NCBI GenBank assembly: GCA_002479785.1 | Contig: DLPD01000005.1 | Span: forward strand, 87,380 to 151,379 | Length of the DNA stretch: 64,000 nucleotides | Direction: 5' to 3' | Origin: Cytophagaceae bacterium UBA7467 | GTDB taxonomy: Bacteria > Bacteroidota > Bacteroidia > Cytophagales > Spirosomataceae | In this document: piece by piece, positions 25,231-33,514 of the stretch | Layout of the letters: each line of letters opens with the position of its first letter | Position numbering within the stretch: position 1 is the first letter of the stretch | Program-made: the position numbers and the translations under genes | Notes under the pieces: generated by a model | Told to the model about the DNA's origin: nothing | What the model saw: only the letters and a program-made list of their open reading frames with translations | Database searches by the model: none

Positions 25231-26289
25231 ATGGCGAAACAAGCTAGTGATGCGCAAGGCCTAGCGGCTGAAAAGTTAAAAGCTTTACAAACTACGTTAG
25301 AGAAATTAGATAAAGCGTACGGGAAAGGTACCGTCATGCGTTTATCAGATAGTAAAGTGATGGATGTGCCGGTTATTTCAACGGGTTCATTGGGGTTAGA
25401 CTTAGCCTTAGGAATTGGCGGTGTACCTAGAGGTCGTGTGGTGGAGATTTATGGTCCAGAATCGTCTGGTAAAACTACCTTGACTTTACATATGATTGCG
25501 GAAGCCCAGAAGGCAGGTGGCTTAGCTGCCTTTGTCGATGCTGAGCATGCATTCGATCGTTCTTATGCAGAAAAATTAGGAATCGATTGTGAGAATCTTT
25601 TAATCTCTCAGCCAGATAACGGAGAGCAAGCTTTAGAAATCGCAGAACACTTGATTTCATCAGGTGCGATTGACATTATCGTCATTGACTCCGTAGCTGC
25701 ATTAGTTCCTAAAGCAGAGATTGAAGGAGAGATGGGGGATTCGAAGATGGGGCTTCAAGCTCGTTTGATGTCTCAAGCATTACGTAAATTAACAGGTACA
25801 ATAAACAAGACAGGCTGTTGCTGCATCTTTATTAACCAATTACGTGATAAGATTGGGGTAATGTTTGGGTCTCCAGAGACGACTACCGGTGGTAATGCTT
25901 TAAAATTCTACGCTTCGATTCGTCTAGATATTCGTCGTGCAGGTCAAATTAAGGAAAGTGCTGATTCCATTACAGGTAATAGAACGCGTGTGAAAGTCGT
26001 GAAGAATAAATTGGCTCCTCCATTTAAAGTCGTTGAGTTCGATATTATGTATGGTGAGGGGATATCGAAAGCAGGTGAAATTTTAGACTTAGGCGTTGAT
26101 TTAGATGTGATTGATAAGTCTGGTTCTTGGTTCTCCTATAATGGTAATCGATTAGGTCAAGGTCGCGACGCGGTGAAAGATTTAATTAAGGATAATCCAG
26201 AATTAATGGAAGAACTGGAAGCGAAGATAAAGGACAAAGTAAAAGTGGATGACAGTGCTCTATTAGACAAAGACGCTGTAGCTGAATAA
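25231..26289 (+). CDS. recA: recombinase RecA
   Basis: The 352-residue protein catalyses DNA strand exchange and supports the SOS response. Walker A GPESSGKT is at residues 75-82, Walker B IIVIDSVAAL is near 150, and the DNA-binding loop NQLRDKIGVMFGSPETTTGG is intact, as is the C-terminal acidic tail. The length is normal. It has its own promoter and a strong terminator shared with convergent dnaA. Confidence 0.99.
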   Translation: MAKQASDAQGLAAEKLKALQTTLEKLDKAYGKGTVMRLSDSKVMDVPVISTGSLGLDLALGIGGVPRGRVVEIYGPESSGKTTLTLHMIAEAQKAGGLAAFVDAEHAFDRSYAEKLGIDCENLLISQPDNGEQALEIAEHLISSGAIDIIVIDSVAALVPKAEIEGEMGDSKMGLQARLMSQALRKLTGTINKTGCCCIFINQLRDKIGVMFGSPETTTGGNALKFYASIRLDIRRAGQIKESADSITGNRTRVKVVKNKLAPPFKVVEFDIMYGEGISKAGEILDLGVDLDVIDKSGSWFSYNGNRLGQGRDAVKDLIKDNPELMEELEAKIKDKVKVDDSALLDKDAVAE

Positions 26290-26308
26290 GCTATTATCAT
26301 CACCCAAT

Positions 26309-26342
26309 AAAAAAGCGACTAATGCAGATTAGTCGCTTTTTT
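26309..26342. terminator. bidirectional terminator between recA and dnaA
   Basis: AAAAAAGCGACTAA (26309-26322) and TTAGTCGCTTTTTT (26329-26342) form a perfect 14 bp inverted repeat around TGCAGA, ending two bases before the dnaA stop codon. Confidence 0.92.
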
Positions 26343-26344
26343 TA

Positions 26345-27772
26345 TCATTGAACTCCTTTGAGATTAAATCGGGTGAAGAGATTTCGAATGGTTTTTTCCA
26401 CGCTTTGATCCGTTTCCATTGCTTCAGAAACCGCCTGCACTGCGTGAATAACTGTGCTGTGATCTCTCCCTCCAAAATGATAACCAATTGATTTTAAAGG
26501 TAGATTCGTTAACTCTTTGAGCATGTACATCGCAATTTGACGAGGGAATACGTTTTCCTTTTTGCGGCATTTGCCTCGTAAGGTATCTAAATCTACATCA
26601 AAATGATTTGTTACAACATCTAAAATACTTTCTACACTTAATTCTTTTTCTTGCTCGTTAACAATACTTTTTAGAGTAGCCTTCGCTAATTCTAAATCAA
26701 TCTCCTTACGAGTCAAAGAGGCCTGTGCCATTAATGAAATGATCACACCTTCTAATTCACGCACGTTGGTCTGAATTGAATGGGCTAAATATTCTAAAAC
26801 ATCAAAGTCGATTTGAATACCGTCTTCTTGCAATTTCTTTTGGATGATGGCAATTCTCGTTTCAAAATCAGGCTGTTGTAAATCAGCAGTTAAACCCCAT
26901 TTAAATCTAGATAGTAAACGATCTTCCATTCCCGCTAAGTCTCTTGGAGCCCGGTCAGAAGAAAGAATGATTTGCTTGCCTGATTGGTGGAGGTGGTTGA
27001 AGATATTAAAGAAGGTCTCTTGCGTTTTTTCTTTACCTGAAAGAAATTGAACATCATCAATAATTAAGACATCTACCTGTAAGTAGAAGTTTGTAAAAGC
27101 TTCAATGGAATTATTCCGAATGGCATTTACAAATTGATTAGTGAACTTCTCTGTGGAAACGTAAAGGACAAATTTTTCAGGAAACGTATCTTTAATCTGA
27201 TTACCAATGGCCTGTATCAAGTGAGTTTTTCCTAGACCTACACCGCCATAAATCATTAATGGATTGAAGGCAGTTAAACCTGGCTTATTTGCCACGGCCA
27301 TTCCAGCAGCACGACCCAGGCGATTGCAATCTCCTTCGATGAATTTGTCAAAAGTATATTTTGGAATTAAATAAGAATCTAATTCTAAGGAATCTAAGTT
27401 TTTTAACTCAAAAGGACTTTTCGCTGTATTAGGGAAGTTGTTAGGTTTACTCTGTTGATTTTGAGCTTGATTAGTAGGAGGTAGATTGAAAGTGATTGGC
27501 GGATTCTTGCGATCTCCCTTGTCTACAACGATGGAATACTCTAACATTCCTTGACGACCAATCGTTAGATCGATAGCCTTTCTTAAGTCCGATACATGCT
27601 TCTCTTCTAACCATTCATAGAAGAATTGTGAAGGGACTTGGATGGTTAAAGTATTGTTATGAAACTTAAGGGGAACGATAGGAGCAAACCAAGTAGCGAA
27701 ACTTTGTTCTGAAATATCATTTTTGATGATATTCAGGCATTGATTCCACAAGTCTCTAACTTCGATTTGCAT
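26345..27772 (-). CDS. dnaA: chromosomal replication initiator DnaA
   Basis: The 475-residue protein melts the replication origin. Domain I (about 1-85) is followed by a Gln/Asn-rich linker (about 90-120), the AAA+ domain with Walker A GGVGLGKTH (176-184) and Walker B VLIIDDVQFL, and the C-terminal DNA-binding domain with the signature GGRDHSTVIHAV. The length is typical. There is no dnaN, gyrB or recF next to it; recA is the convergent neighbour. The upstream gap is rich in inverted repeats. Confidence 0.98.
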   Translation of the reverse strand: MQIEVRDLWNQCLNIIKNDISEQSFATWFAPIVPLKFHNNTLTIQVPSQFFYEWLEEKHVSDLRKAIDLTIGRQGMLEYSIVVDKGDRKNPPITFNLPPTNQAQNQQSKPNNFPNTAKSPFELKNLDSLELDSYLIPKYTFDKFIEGDCNRLGRAAGMAVANKPGLTAFNPLMIYGGVGLGKTHLIQAIGNQIKDTFPEKFVLYVSTEKFTNQFVNAIRNNSIEAFTNFYLQVDVLIIDDVQFLSGKEKTQETFFNIFNHLHQSGKQIILSSDRAPRDLAGMEDRLLSRFKWGLTADLQQPDFETRIAIIQKKLQEDGIQIDFDVLEYLAHSIQTNVRELEGVIISLMAQASLTRKEIDLELAKATLKSIVNEQEKELSVESILDVVTNHFDVDLDTLRGKCRKKENVFPRQIAMYMLKELTNLPLKSIGYHFGGRDHSTVIHAVQAVSEAMETDQSVEKTIRNLFTRFNLKGVQ

Positions 27773-28047
27773 TAATTTTAAGGGTCAAACAGTCCTCAGG
27801 GTGAATTATTAAAGGAATTCACCTTGGTTTTACATTTATAAGTTTATAATGGTTCTAATTAAGAAAACGACTACCTTTTTTCTTAAGCGGGGAGACAAAA
27901 ATAGTAAAATAAGATGTCGTTCCAAATTTGGAAACAAAAATAAATCCAGTTTTTTTTCGAAAAAAAATGACCTAAAATTTGCTTCTAAAAATTGTTCAAA
28001 TTTAGTGAGGGTAAATCATTCTTTACCTTGAAAAAGTATAAGAAAAA
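27773..28047. other. AT-rich intergenic region with inverted repeats upstream of dnaA
   Basis: This 275-base gap holds no gene I can support. Dyads visible are GGTGAATT-N8-AATTCACC (27800-27823), TTAAGAAAA-N10-TTTTCTTAA (27859-27886), the 14-base palindrome TTCCAAATTTGGAA (27920-27933), the 18-base palindrome T8-CG-A8 (27950-27967), and a weaker GGTAAA-N6-TTTACC (28010-28027) just after the lipid kinase stop. It must contain the dnaA promoter and could contain an origin or dnaA control sites. I did not see a TTATCCACA-type DnaA box. Confidence 0.6.
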
Positions 28048-28887
28048 TTATTTCACCACTAATAGAGCTGATGGAAGAATTGAGATCTCTACTTTATTCG
28101 ATGTGAGGGTAAGACTCTCTCCATCTAAATGAAAAGGCAATCCTTTTGTTGCTTCTAATTCAAGGGTTTGTATGGAGGATATAGTAACAAGTGGGTGCGA
28201 AGGTAGTTTTTTACAAAATAGGCTTATTCCAAGATTGGCCAAGGCTAAAATTCCACCTGGTTTAATGAATATAGTTTCTAATAATCCATCTTGTAAGTCG
28301 GATTCAGGAGAAATATAGGCATTATTGCCAAACTGATTTGCATTAGCAACAGTAAAGGAAAAAACACGTCCTATTTCCTTGATTTCAATGGCTTGGTACC
28401 GGCTGAGGGATAGCAGTGTGGAATACAAGTAATTCAGAAATCCTCTTTTACCTCTACTCGCAAAATGTGAAGCTACTTGTGCATCAAATCCAATACCTGC
28501 CGTGCAAAAGAAAGGCCTCTCATTCCATATACCAGCATCTATCGAAATGATGTTACCATCGATAGCTCTATAAAGAGCTTTTTCGAACTGGAGTGGAATC
28601 TGAAGGTGTCTAGCTAAACCGTTACCTGATCCCATAGGGATGATACCCATAGGAATGTTCGTTTTTAAAAGTGCAGAAGCTACTTCGTTGATAGTTCCAT
28701 CTCCGCCTATAGCAATTACCTTGGTGGCACCTTCAGTTAGGGCAATTTGTGTTAATTCTGTGGCATGCTTCACTCGCTCAGTTTGCCAAACCTTTGAATT
28801 AGGTATAGCATTAAGCAGCCTGACTATTCGTTCCCTTTTTTGCAAAGAGTTTGTCCCTGCATTTGGGTTTAGAATAAAGTGAATCAT
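28048..28887 (-). CDS. diacylglycerol/lipid kinase family protein (YegS-like)
   Basis: The 279-residue protein has the diacylglycerol kinase catalytic domain at the N-terminus, with FILNPNAG and the nucleotide-binding IAIGGDGTINEVASALL, followed by the beta-sandwich domain (GSGNGLARHL, FFCTAGIGFDAQVA). It is expected to phosphorylate a lipid such as diacylglycerol at the inner membrane face. The length fits the family. It is divergent from the MaoC gene. Confidence 0.92.
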   Translation of the reverse strand: MIHFILNPNAGTNSLQKRERIVRLLNAIPNSKVWQTERVKHATELTQIALTEGATKVIAIGGDGTINEVASALLKTNIPMGIIPMGSGNGLARHLQIPLQFEKALYRAIDGNIISIDAGIWNERPFFCTAGIGFDAQVASHFASRGKRGFLNYLYSTLLSLSRYQAIEIKEIGRVFSFTVANANQFGNNAYISPESDLQDGLLETIFIKPGGILALANLGISLFCKKLPSHPLVTISSIQTLELEATKGLPFHLDGESLTLTSNKVEISILPSALLVVK

Positions 28888-28956
28888 GGAGTCAATTTAA
28901 ATTTGCACAAAAATAGAATCAAATTTTGGTTTAATTTTACAAAAAATGATCAATCT

Positions 28957-29361
28957 ATGTTAGAAGTTGGAAACACGTATGAGATTGAATTCTCATTCAC
29001 ACAAGAGCAGGTAAATGACTTTTGTAAAATTTCGGGTGATTTTAATCCTTTACATTGGGATGAAGCTTATGCCGCTACTACTCCTTTCAAGAAGCCCATT
29101 ATACATGGTGCTCTAATTGCCAGCGTTTTTTCTAGGGTAATGGGTATGGAATTTCCTGGTGAGGGAAGTGTGTATTTAAAGCAGATTTCTGAGTTTAAAC
29201 GGCCTCTGTATGTAGGAACAAGTTATAAAGCTAAGTTTGAAATTATCAGTACTAATCCTGCTAAACATACCGCTGAGATTTCTACTCAAGTGTTTGAACT
29301 AGAAAGAGGTAAGATAATGGTCGATGGTATAGCCTCAGCCATGCATGCAGAACTATTTTAA
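28957..29361 (+). CDS. MaoC-like (R)-specific enoyl-CoA hydratase
   Basis: The 134-residue protein starts at ATG 28957 (MLEVGNTYEIEF). An ATG at 28879 in frame would overlap the start of the divergent lipid kinase gene and add an unrelated stretch. The hot-dog fold carries the hydratase motif GDFNPLHWDEAYA, with the catalytic Asp and His, and PIIHGALIAS. It hydrates trans-2-enoyl-CoA or acts on an ACP-bound substrate. The pathway is not shown by its neighbours. A strong terminator follows. Confidence 0.88.
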   Translation: MLEVGNTYEIEFSFTQEQVNDFCKISGDFNPLHWDEAYAATTPFKKPIIHGALIASVFSRVMGMEFPGEGSVYLKQISEFKRPLYVGTSYKAKFEIISTNPAKHTAEISTQVFELERGKIMVDGIASAMHAELF

Positions 29362-29364
29362 CAT

Positions 29365-29397
29365 AAAAAAAGCCCGACGAAAATCGGGCTTTTTTTA
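29365..29397. terminator. bidirectional terminator
   Basis: AAAAAAAGCCCGA and TCGGGCTTTTTTT form a 13 bp inverted repeat around CGAAAA. It ends the MaoC gene and the convergent histone-H1-like gene. Confidence 0.92.
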
Positions 29398-29413
29398 TTC
29401 AAGAGGGGAAAAA

Positions 29414-29593
29414 TTATTTTCCTGCGTTTTTCTTGTTTTGAACCTCAGTACGAATTTCTTGTGCTAAAGTCTTCAATTGTTGTAAACCACCTCTAACGCG
29501 AGTACCAGCTGCTTGATTTCCTTTTTCGTAGAATTTTTCGAAATCTCCTTCTAAAGATAAAACTAAGTCTTTTACTTGTGCAAATCTACTCAT
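29414..29593 (-). CDS. histone H1-like small protein
   Basis: The 59-residue frame starts at ATG 29593 and reads MSRFAQVKDLVLSLEGDFEK, then a GNQAAGTRVRGGLQ part and a Lys-rich end, KKNAGK. It matches the short Bacteroidota proteins annotated as histone H1-like, which are basic, helical and abundant; a DNA-binding role is presumed. A promoter of the form TTG-N19-TAAATTTC lies upstream and a strong terminator downstream, so it is a single-gene unit. Confidence 0.9.
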   Translation of the reverse strand: MSRFAQVKDLVLSLEGDFEKFYEKGNQAAGTRVRGGLQQLKTLAQEIRTEVQNKKNAGK

Positions 29594-29664
29594 GATAATT
29601 TGTTTTTTAGGTTGTGTAAATAATATTAGATTGTCTTTATGCCCTTTAATGAGCTTTAATAAGC

Positions 29665-29694
29665 GAAATTTAGTAAAAAACTTGTTGTATGCAA
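29665..29694 (-). promoter_or_regulatory. promoter of the histone-H1-like gene
   Basis: On the minus strand TTG (29692-29694, within TTTG) is followed after 19 bases by TAAATTTC (29665-29672), one base off TAnnTTTG. The predicted leader is about 65 bases. Confidence 0.65.
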
Positions 29695-29769
29695 ATTAAA
29701 ATCAAGAAAAAACAGAAAAAAAATTCAAAAAAATCCAATTTTACTTAAAACTACCGTTAAATCAATCAA

Positions 29770-31008
29770 TTATTGCGCATAATAGCCAGATTTCAATCTT
29801 TTTTGTACTTCTGCAAAACAATTGCAGGTGTAATCTATGTCCGCAAGTGTATGAGAGGAAGTTGGAATGATTCGTAGCATGATTTGCCCCTTAGGAACTA
29901 CTGGATAAACGACGATACTGCAGAAAATTCCCATGTTTTCACGTAAGTCACGTACGAGTTTTGTAACAGCTGCAATATCGTATTCTCCGTGCAAGAATAC
30001 AGGAGTCACGGGTGATTGCGTTTCACCGATATCAAACCCTTTCTCCTTTAAGCCTTTTTGTAGGGCACGTACATTAGCCCACAAAGTTTCTCTTAATTCA
30101 GGATGTTTTTTAATCAATTCTAAACGCTTCATTCCGCCGATAACAAATGGCATGGGTAATGCTTTTGCATAGGTTTGAGATCGCATATTGTATTTTAAAT
30201 ACATGATAATCTCCTTGGGTGCCGCTACGAAGGCACCAATAGCTGCCATGGACTTAGCAAAAGTAGAGAAATACAAATCAATGCCTTCTGTACAATTTAA
30301 GTATTCACCTACTCCTCGGCCATTTTCCCCCATCGTACCAAATCCATGCGCATCATCTACAAGAAGTCGGAAATTGAAATCTTTTTTCATTTCCACAATT
30401 TTATCTAGTGAGCCTACTTTACCCGACATGCCAAAAACACCTTCCGTAATCACTAAAATGCCACCACCTGTCTCATTAGTAATTTTAGTGGCACGCTCTA
30501 AGTTCTTACGTAATGAATCCATGTCATTGTGGTTAAACTTATAATATTGTCCCATTTTCGCTTTGTGTAGGCGAATACCATCAATTAAACAGGCGTGAGA
30601 TTCAGCATCGTAGACGATTACGTCCTTATGATCTACCATACATTCAATGATGGACATGACACCTTGGTATCCATAGTTTAATAAAAAGGCATCTTCTTTT
30701 CCTACGAATTCAGCTAATTGGCGTTCAAACTCTTCGTGTTCATCTGTATTACCCGACATCATTCGAGCTCCCATAGGATAGGCTAAACCGTATTTTGCCG
30801 TAGCATCAGCATCTGCTTTTCTAACTTCAGGATGATTCGCTAGACCTAAATAGTTATTTAGAGACCAGTTTAACATTTCTTTACCCATGAAAGTCATTCT
30901 TGGGCCTAATTCACCTGTTAATTTGGGGAATGAAAAATAGTGATGGGAATAATGGGCGTGTGCACCAATGGGCCCCATGTTATTAGCTACCTTCTCGAAA
31001 ATATCCAC
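29770..31008 (-). CDS. spt: alpha-oxoamine synthase, probably serine palmitoyltransferase
   Basis: The 412-residue protein is a PLP enzyme of the group including serine palmitoyltransferase, KBL and BioF. The N-terminal SLNNYLGLANHPEV, the middle LLVDDAHGFGTMG, and the cofactor lysine in STFAKSMAAIGAF are clear. In Bacteroidota the close relatives of this sequence, with AYPMGARMMSGNTDEHEEFE, are named serine palmitoyltransferase, the first enzyme of sphingolipid synthesis. It stands alone with its own promoter, and no bio or tdh gene is nearby, which favours this reading. The exact acyl acceptor is inferred. Confidence 0.82.
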   Translation of the reverse strand: MDIFEKVANNMGPIGAHAHYSHHYFSFPKLTGELGPRMTFMGKEMLNWSLNNYLGLANHPEVRKADADATAKYGLAYPMGARMMSGNTDEHEEFERQLAEFVGKEDAFLLNYGYQGVMSIIECMVDHKDVIVYDAESHACLIDGIRLHKAKMGQYYKFNHNDMDSLRKNLERATKITNETGGGILVITEGVFGMSGKVGSLDKIVEMKKDFNFRLLVDDAHGFGTMGENGRGVGEYLNCTEGIDLYFSTFAKSMAAIGAFVAAPKEIIMYLKYNMRSQTYAKALPMPFVIGGMKRLELIKKHPELRETLWANVRALQKGLKEKGFDIGETQSPVTPVFLHGEYDIAAVTKLVRDLRENMGIFCSIVVYPVVPKGQIMLRIIPTSSHTLADIDYTCNCFAEVQKRLKSGYYAQ

Positions 31009-31048
31009 TGTTAGTATACGTTTTATTGAAAAAATCTTTAAATAATCA

Positions 31049-31078
31049 CAAAGTTAAATTATATTTTTATTATCGCAA
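31049..31078 (-). promoter_or_regulatory. promoter of the serine-palmitoyltransferase-like gene
   Basis: On the minus strand TTG (31076-31078) is followed after 19 bases by TAACTTTG (31049-31056), an excellent match to the -33/-7 form. The predicted leader is about 35 bases. Confidence 0.75.
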
Positions 31079-31134
31079 TGTTAGTAAATCATCGGATTCT
31101 ATTAATTTGTCGTTTCATTTAAAACATTTCTAAA

Positions 31135-32817
31135 ATGACGAAGTATTTTCTGCTTTTATGCCTGTCTTTCTCCCTTTTAGCACAAACTACTCAAAAGCCT
31201 TTGATCGAAGGAAAGCAAGGTATGGTAGTATCTACCCATCCTGCTGCGTCTGAAATTGGCTTAGCTATATTAAAAAAAGGGGGCAATGCGATAGACGCAG
31301 CGGTGGCAGTAAATTTTGCTTTAGCTGTTGCGCATCCCTCTGCGGGAAATATTGGCGGGGGAGGATTTCTTGTTTATCGGGATAAATCAGGAAATGTGAA
31401 GGCTTTAGATTACCGAGAGAAAGCGCCATCTGCTGCCAGTCGGGATATGTATTTAGATGCTGAGGGTAAGATTATTCCAGGTAAAAGTATGACAGGTATT
31501 TTCTCTGTGGGTGTTCCTGGTACCGTAGCTGGGATGCAAGAGATGCATGATAGGTTAGGTAAATTACCATGGGTTGATCTTTTGCAGCCTGCTGTGGATT
31601 TAGCGAGGAATGGATTGATATTAACAGAAAAGGAAGCCAGAGGATTGAACCGACAAAGAACCGAATTTTTGAGAGAGAATCCCGGAAAAAATTACCTTCT
31701 AGTTGCAGAGGGAAAAGAATGGAAAGCGGGCGATTTGTTAGTGCAAAAAGATTTAGCGAATACATTAGAGTTGATTTTAAAAAAGAAGGCCAAAGGCTTT
31801 TATAAGGGTCAAACCGCTCGTAATATTGTTAAGGAGATGAAAGTCCAAAACGGCCTTATTTCGAAGAAAGATTTACGAAATTACCAAGCTGTTTGGCGTA
31901 CACCTATCAAGAGTCAATATAAAAATTATCAAATTATTGGTATGCCACCTCCTAGTAGCGGTGGGGTAGCCTTAGCCCAATTATTGCAAATGGTGGCACC
32001 TTACCCCTTGAATAAATGGGGGCCTACTTCTGATTCGACAATCCAAGTGATGGTGGAAGCAGAGAGACGGGTTTATGCTGATCGAGCAAAATGGTTAGGA
32101 GATCCGGATTTTGTCAAAGTTCCGGTTACAGAATTAATCGATCCTGTTTATGCAAAATCACGTATGTCTTCAATGAATTTTACTCAAGCTACTAAAAGTG
32201 CAGATATTCAAGCAGGTGTATTTCCAGCTTATGAAAGTCCTGAAACAACGCATTATAGTATTGTAGATAACGAGGGAAATGCAGTTTCGATTACCACCAC
32301 CTTAAATAACTCCTATGGTTCAAAAGTATTTGTCGGTGGTTCAGGTTTCTTGTTGAATGATGAAATGGATGACTTTTCTGCTAAAGCAGGTGCACCTAAT
32401 CTGTATGGGTTAATCGGTTCAAAGGCTAATGAAATTCAGCCTAATAAGCGCATGCTATCTAGTATGACTCCTACGATTGTGGAGGAGAATGGTAAATTGA
32501 AAATGGTAGTAGGAACTCCAGGAGGCTCCACGATTATTACCAGTGTATTTCAGGTAGTGTTGAATACCTTGGAAATGGGAATGAATATGCAGCAAGCGGT
32601 TGAATATCCTCGTTTTCATCACCAATGGTTGCCGGAGAAAATCTCTATAGAACCTAAGCGTTTTTCAGAGGAACAACAAATTCGGCTTCAAACAAAAGGA
32701 TACACCTTTGCGCCTGTATCGGCTATCGGTTTAGTGGAGGGAATTGTAGTATTACCGAATGGGAACCTGCAGGGTGGTGCAGATTCCCGAGGTGATGATA
32801 CCGTGTCTGCCTATTGA
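31135..32817 (+). CDS. ggt: gamma-glutamyltransferase
   Basis: The 560-residue precursor is secreted (signal peptide about 1-17, MTKYFLLLCLSFSLLAQ) and hydrolyses or transfers the gamma-glutamyl group of glutathione. It cuts itself before Thr371 (in ESPETTHYSIVDNEG), which becomes the nucleophile of the small subunit. The large subunit has GGNAIDAAVAVNFAL and SAGNIGGGGF; the small subunit has TPGGSTIITSVFQV. Length and motifs are complete. Its last 7 bases overlap the convergent VIT gene. Confidence 0.96.
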   Translation: MTKYFLLLCLSFSLLAQTTQKPLIEGKQGMVVSTHPAASEIGLAILKKGGNAIDAAVAVNFALAVAHPSAGNIGGGGFLVYRDKSGNVKALDYREKAPSAASRDMYLDAEGKIIPGKSMTGIFSVGVPGTVAGMQEMHDRLGKLPWVDLLQPAVDLARNGLILTEKEARGLNRQRTEFLRENPGKNYLLVAEGKEWKAGDLLVQKDLANTLELILKKKAKGFYKGQTARNIVKEMKVQNGLISKKDLRNYQAVWRTPIKSQYKNYQIIGMPPPSSGGVALAQLLQMVAPYPLNKWGPTSDSTIQVMVEAERRVYADRAKWLGDPDFVKVPVTELIDPVYAKSRMSSMNFTQATKSADIQAGVFPAYESPETTHYSIVDNEGNAVSITTTLNNSYGSKVFVGGSGFLLNDEMDDFSAKAGAPNLYGLIGSKANEIQPNKRMLSSMTPTIVEENGKLKMVVGTPGGSTIITSVFQVVLNTLEMGMNMQQAVEYPRFHHQWLPEKISIEPKRFSEEQQIRLQTKGYTFAPVSAIGLVEGIVVLPNGNLQGGADSRGDDTVSAY

Positions 32818-33512
32818 AATAAGGTAGCGACAAAATAGGCGGCAGCTGCGGCTGCCGCACCTATAGAAGTTACTTTTAATGATCCTATGATGGGATTTTG
32901 CCCGGTCACTTTACTCTTGAAGTAACCGAATACCAATAATGCAAAAATAGTCACTTCAGCTGAGTACAATAAGCCGTCTTGTGGTTTTTCTACATAGAAA
33001 TAGGGCAGAAGTGGAATGAGTCCTCCCACGATATATGAAATACCGATTGTTAAGGCTGAATTTCTAGCACGATTGGGGTTAGGGCGTTCTAATCCTAATT
33101 CAAATCGCATCATAAAATCTACCCACTTGTCTTTGTCCTTAGAAATACATTCTACGACGATTTCCTGCGCCTCTGGACTTAATCCATAATCTTCAAAAAC
33201 ATCCCTGATTTCCTGTTTTTCTCTTTCCGGCACGCGTTCTACTTCATCGTACTCGCGTTTCAATTCAGATTCATAGTGTTCTTGTTCCGTTTGGCCAGCT
33301 AAAAAACCGCCTAGCCCCATCGCAATGGAACCGGCAACAATTTCTGCGATACCTGCTGTGGTAACGATACTTGCGGAAGCAACGGCTCCAGAAAGTCCAG
33401 CAGCTAAGGCAAAAGGTACTGTTAATCCATCTGACATTCCGATAACTACATCTGTGATAAAATCGGAACTTTTTAAATGCTGTTCGTGTAAATGATGATC
33501 GTGTGAATTCAT
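32811..33512 (-). CDS. VIT1/CCC1 family transporter
   Basis: The 233-residue protein has five hydrophobic segments with a charged domain between about residues 70 and 145, the layout of the VIT family of Fe2+/Mn2+ transporters. The N-terminal VVIGMSDGLTVPFALAAGLSG carries the conserved DGLxxPFA motif, and the cytoplasmic part is rich in Glu (YESELKREYDEVERVPEREK) for metal binding. It may move iron or manganese out of the cytoplasm. It begins 2 bases after the peptide transporter gene, in the same transcript. Confidence 0.9.
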   Translation of the reverse strand: MNSHDHHLHEQHLKSSDFITDVVIGMSDGLTVPFALAAGLSGAVASASIVTTAGIAEIVAGSIAMGLGGFLAGQTEQEHYESELKREYDEVERVPEREKQEIRDVFEDYGLSPEAQEIVVECISKDKDKWVDFMMRFELGLERPNPNRARNSALTIGISYIVGGLIPLLPYFYVEKPQDGLLYSAEVTIFALLVFGYFKSKVTGQNPIIGSLKVTSIGAAAAAAAYFVATLFQ

Positions 33513-33514
33513 AT

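Noticed and set aside
28879..28956. Upstream ATG for the MaoC gene
   Set aside because: It overlaps the first codons of the divergent lipid kinase and adds a sequence with no family match; MLEVGNTYEIEF is the normal start.
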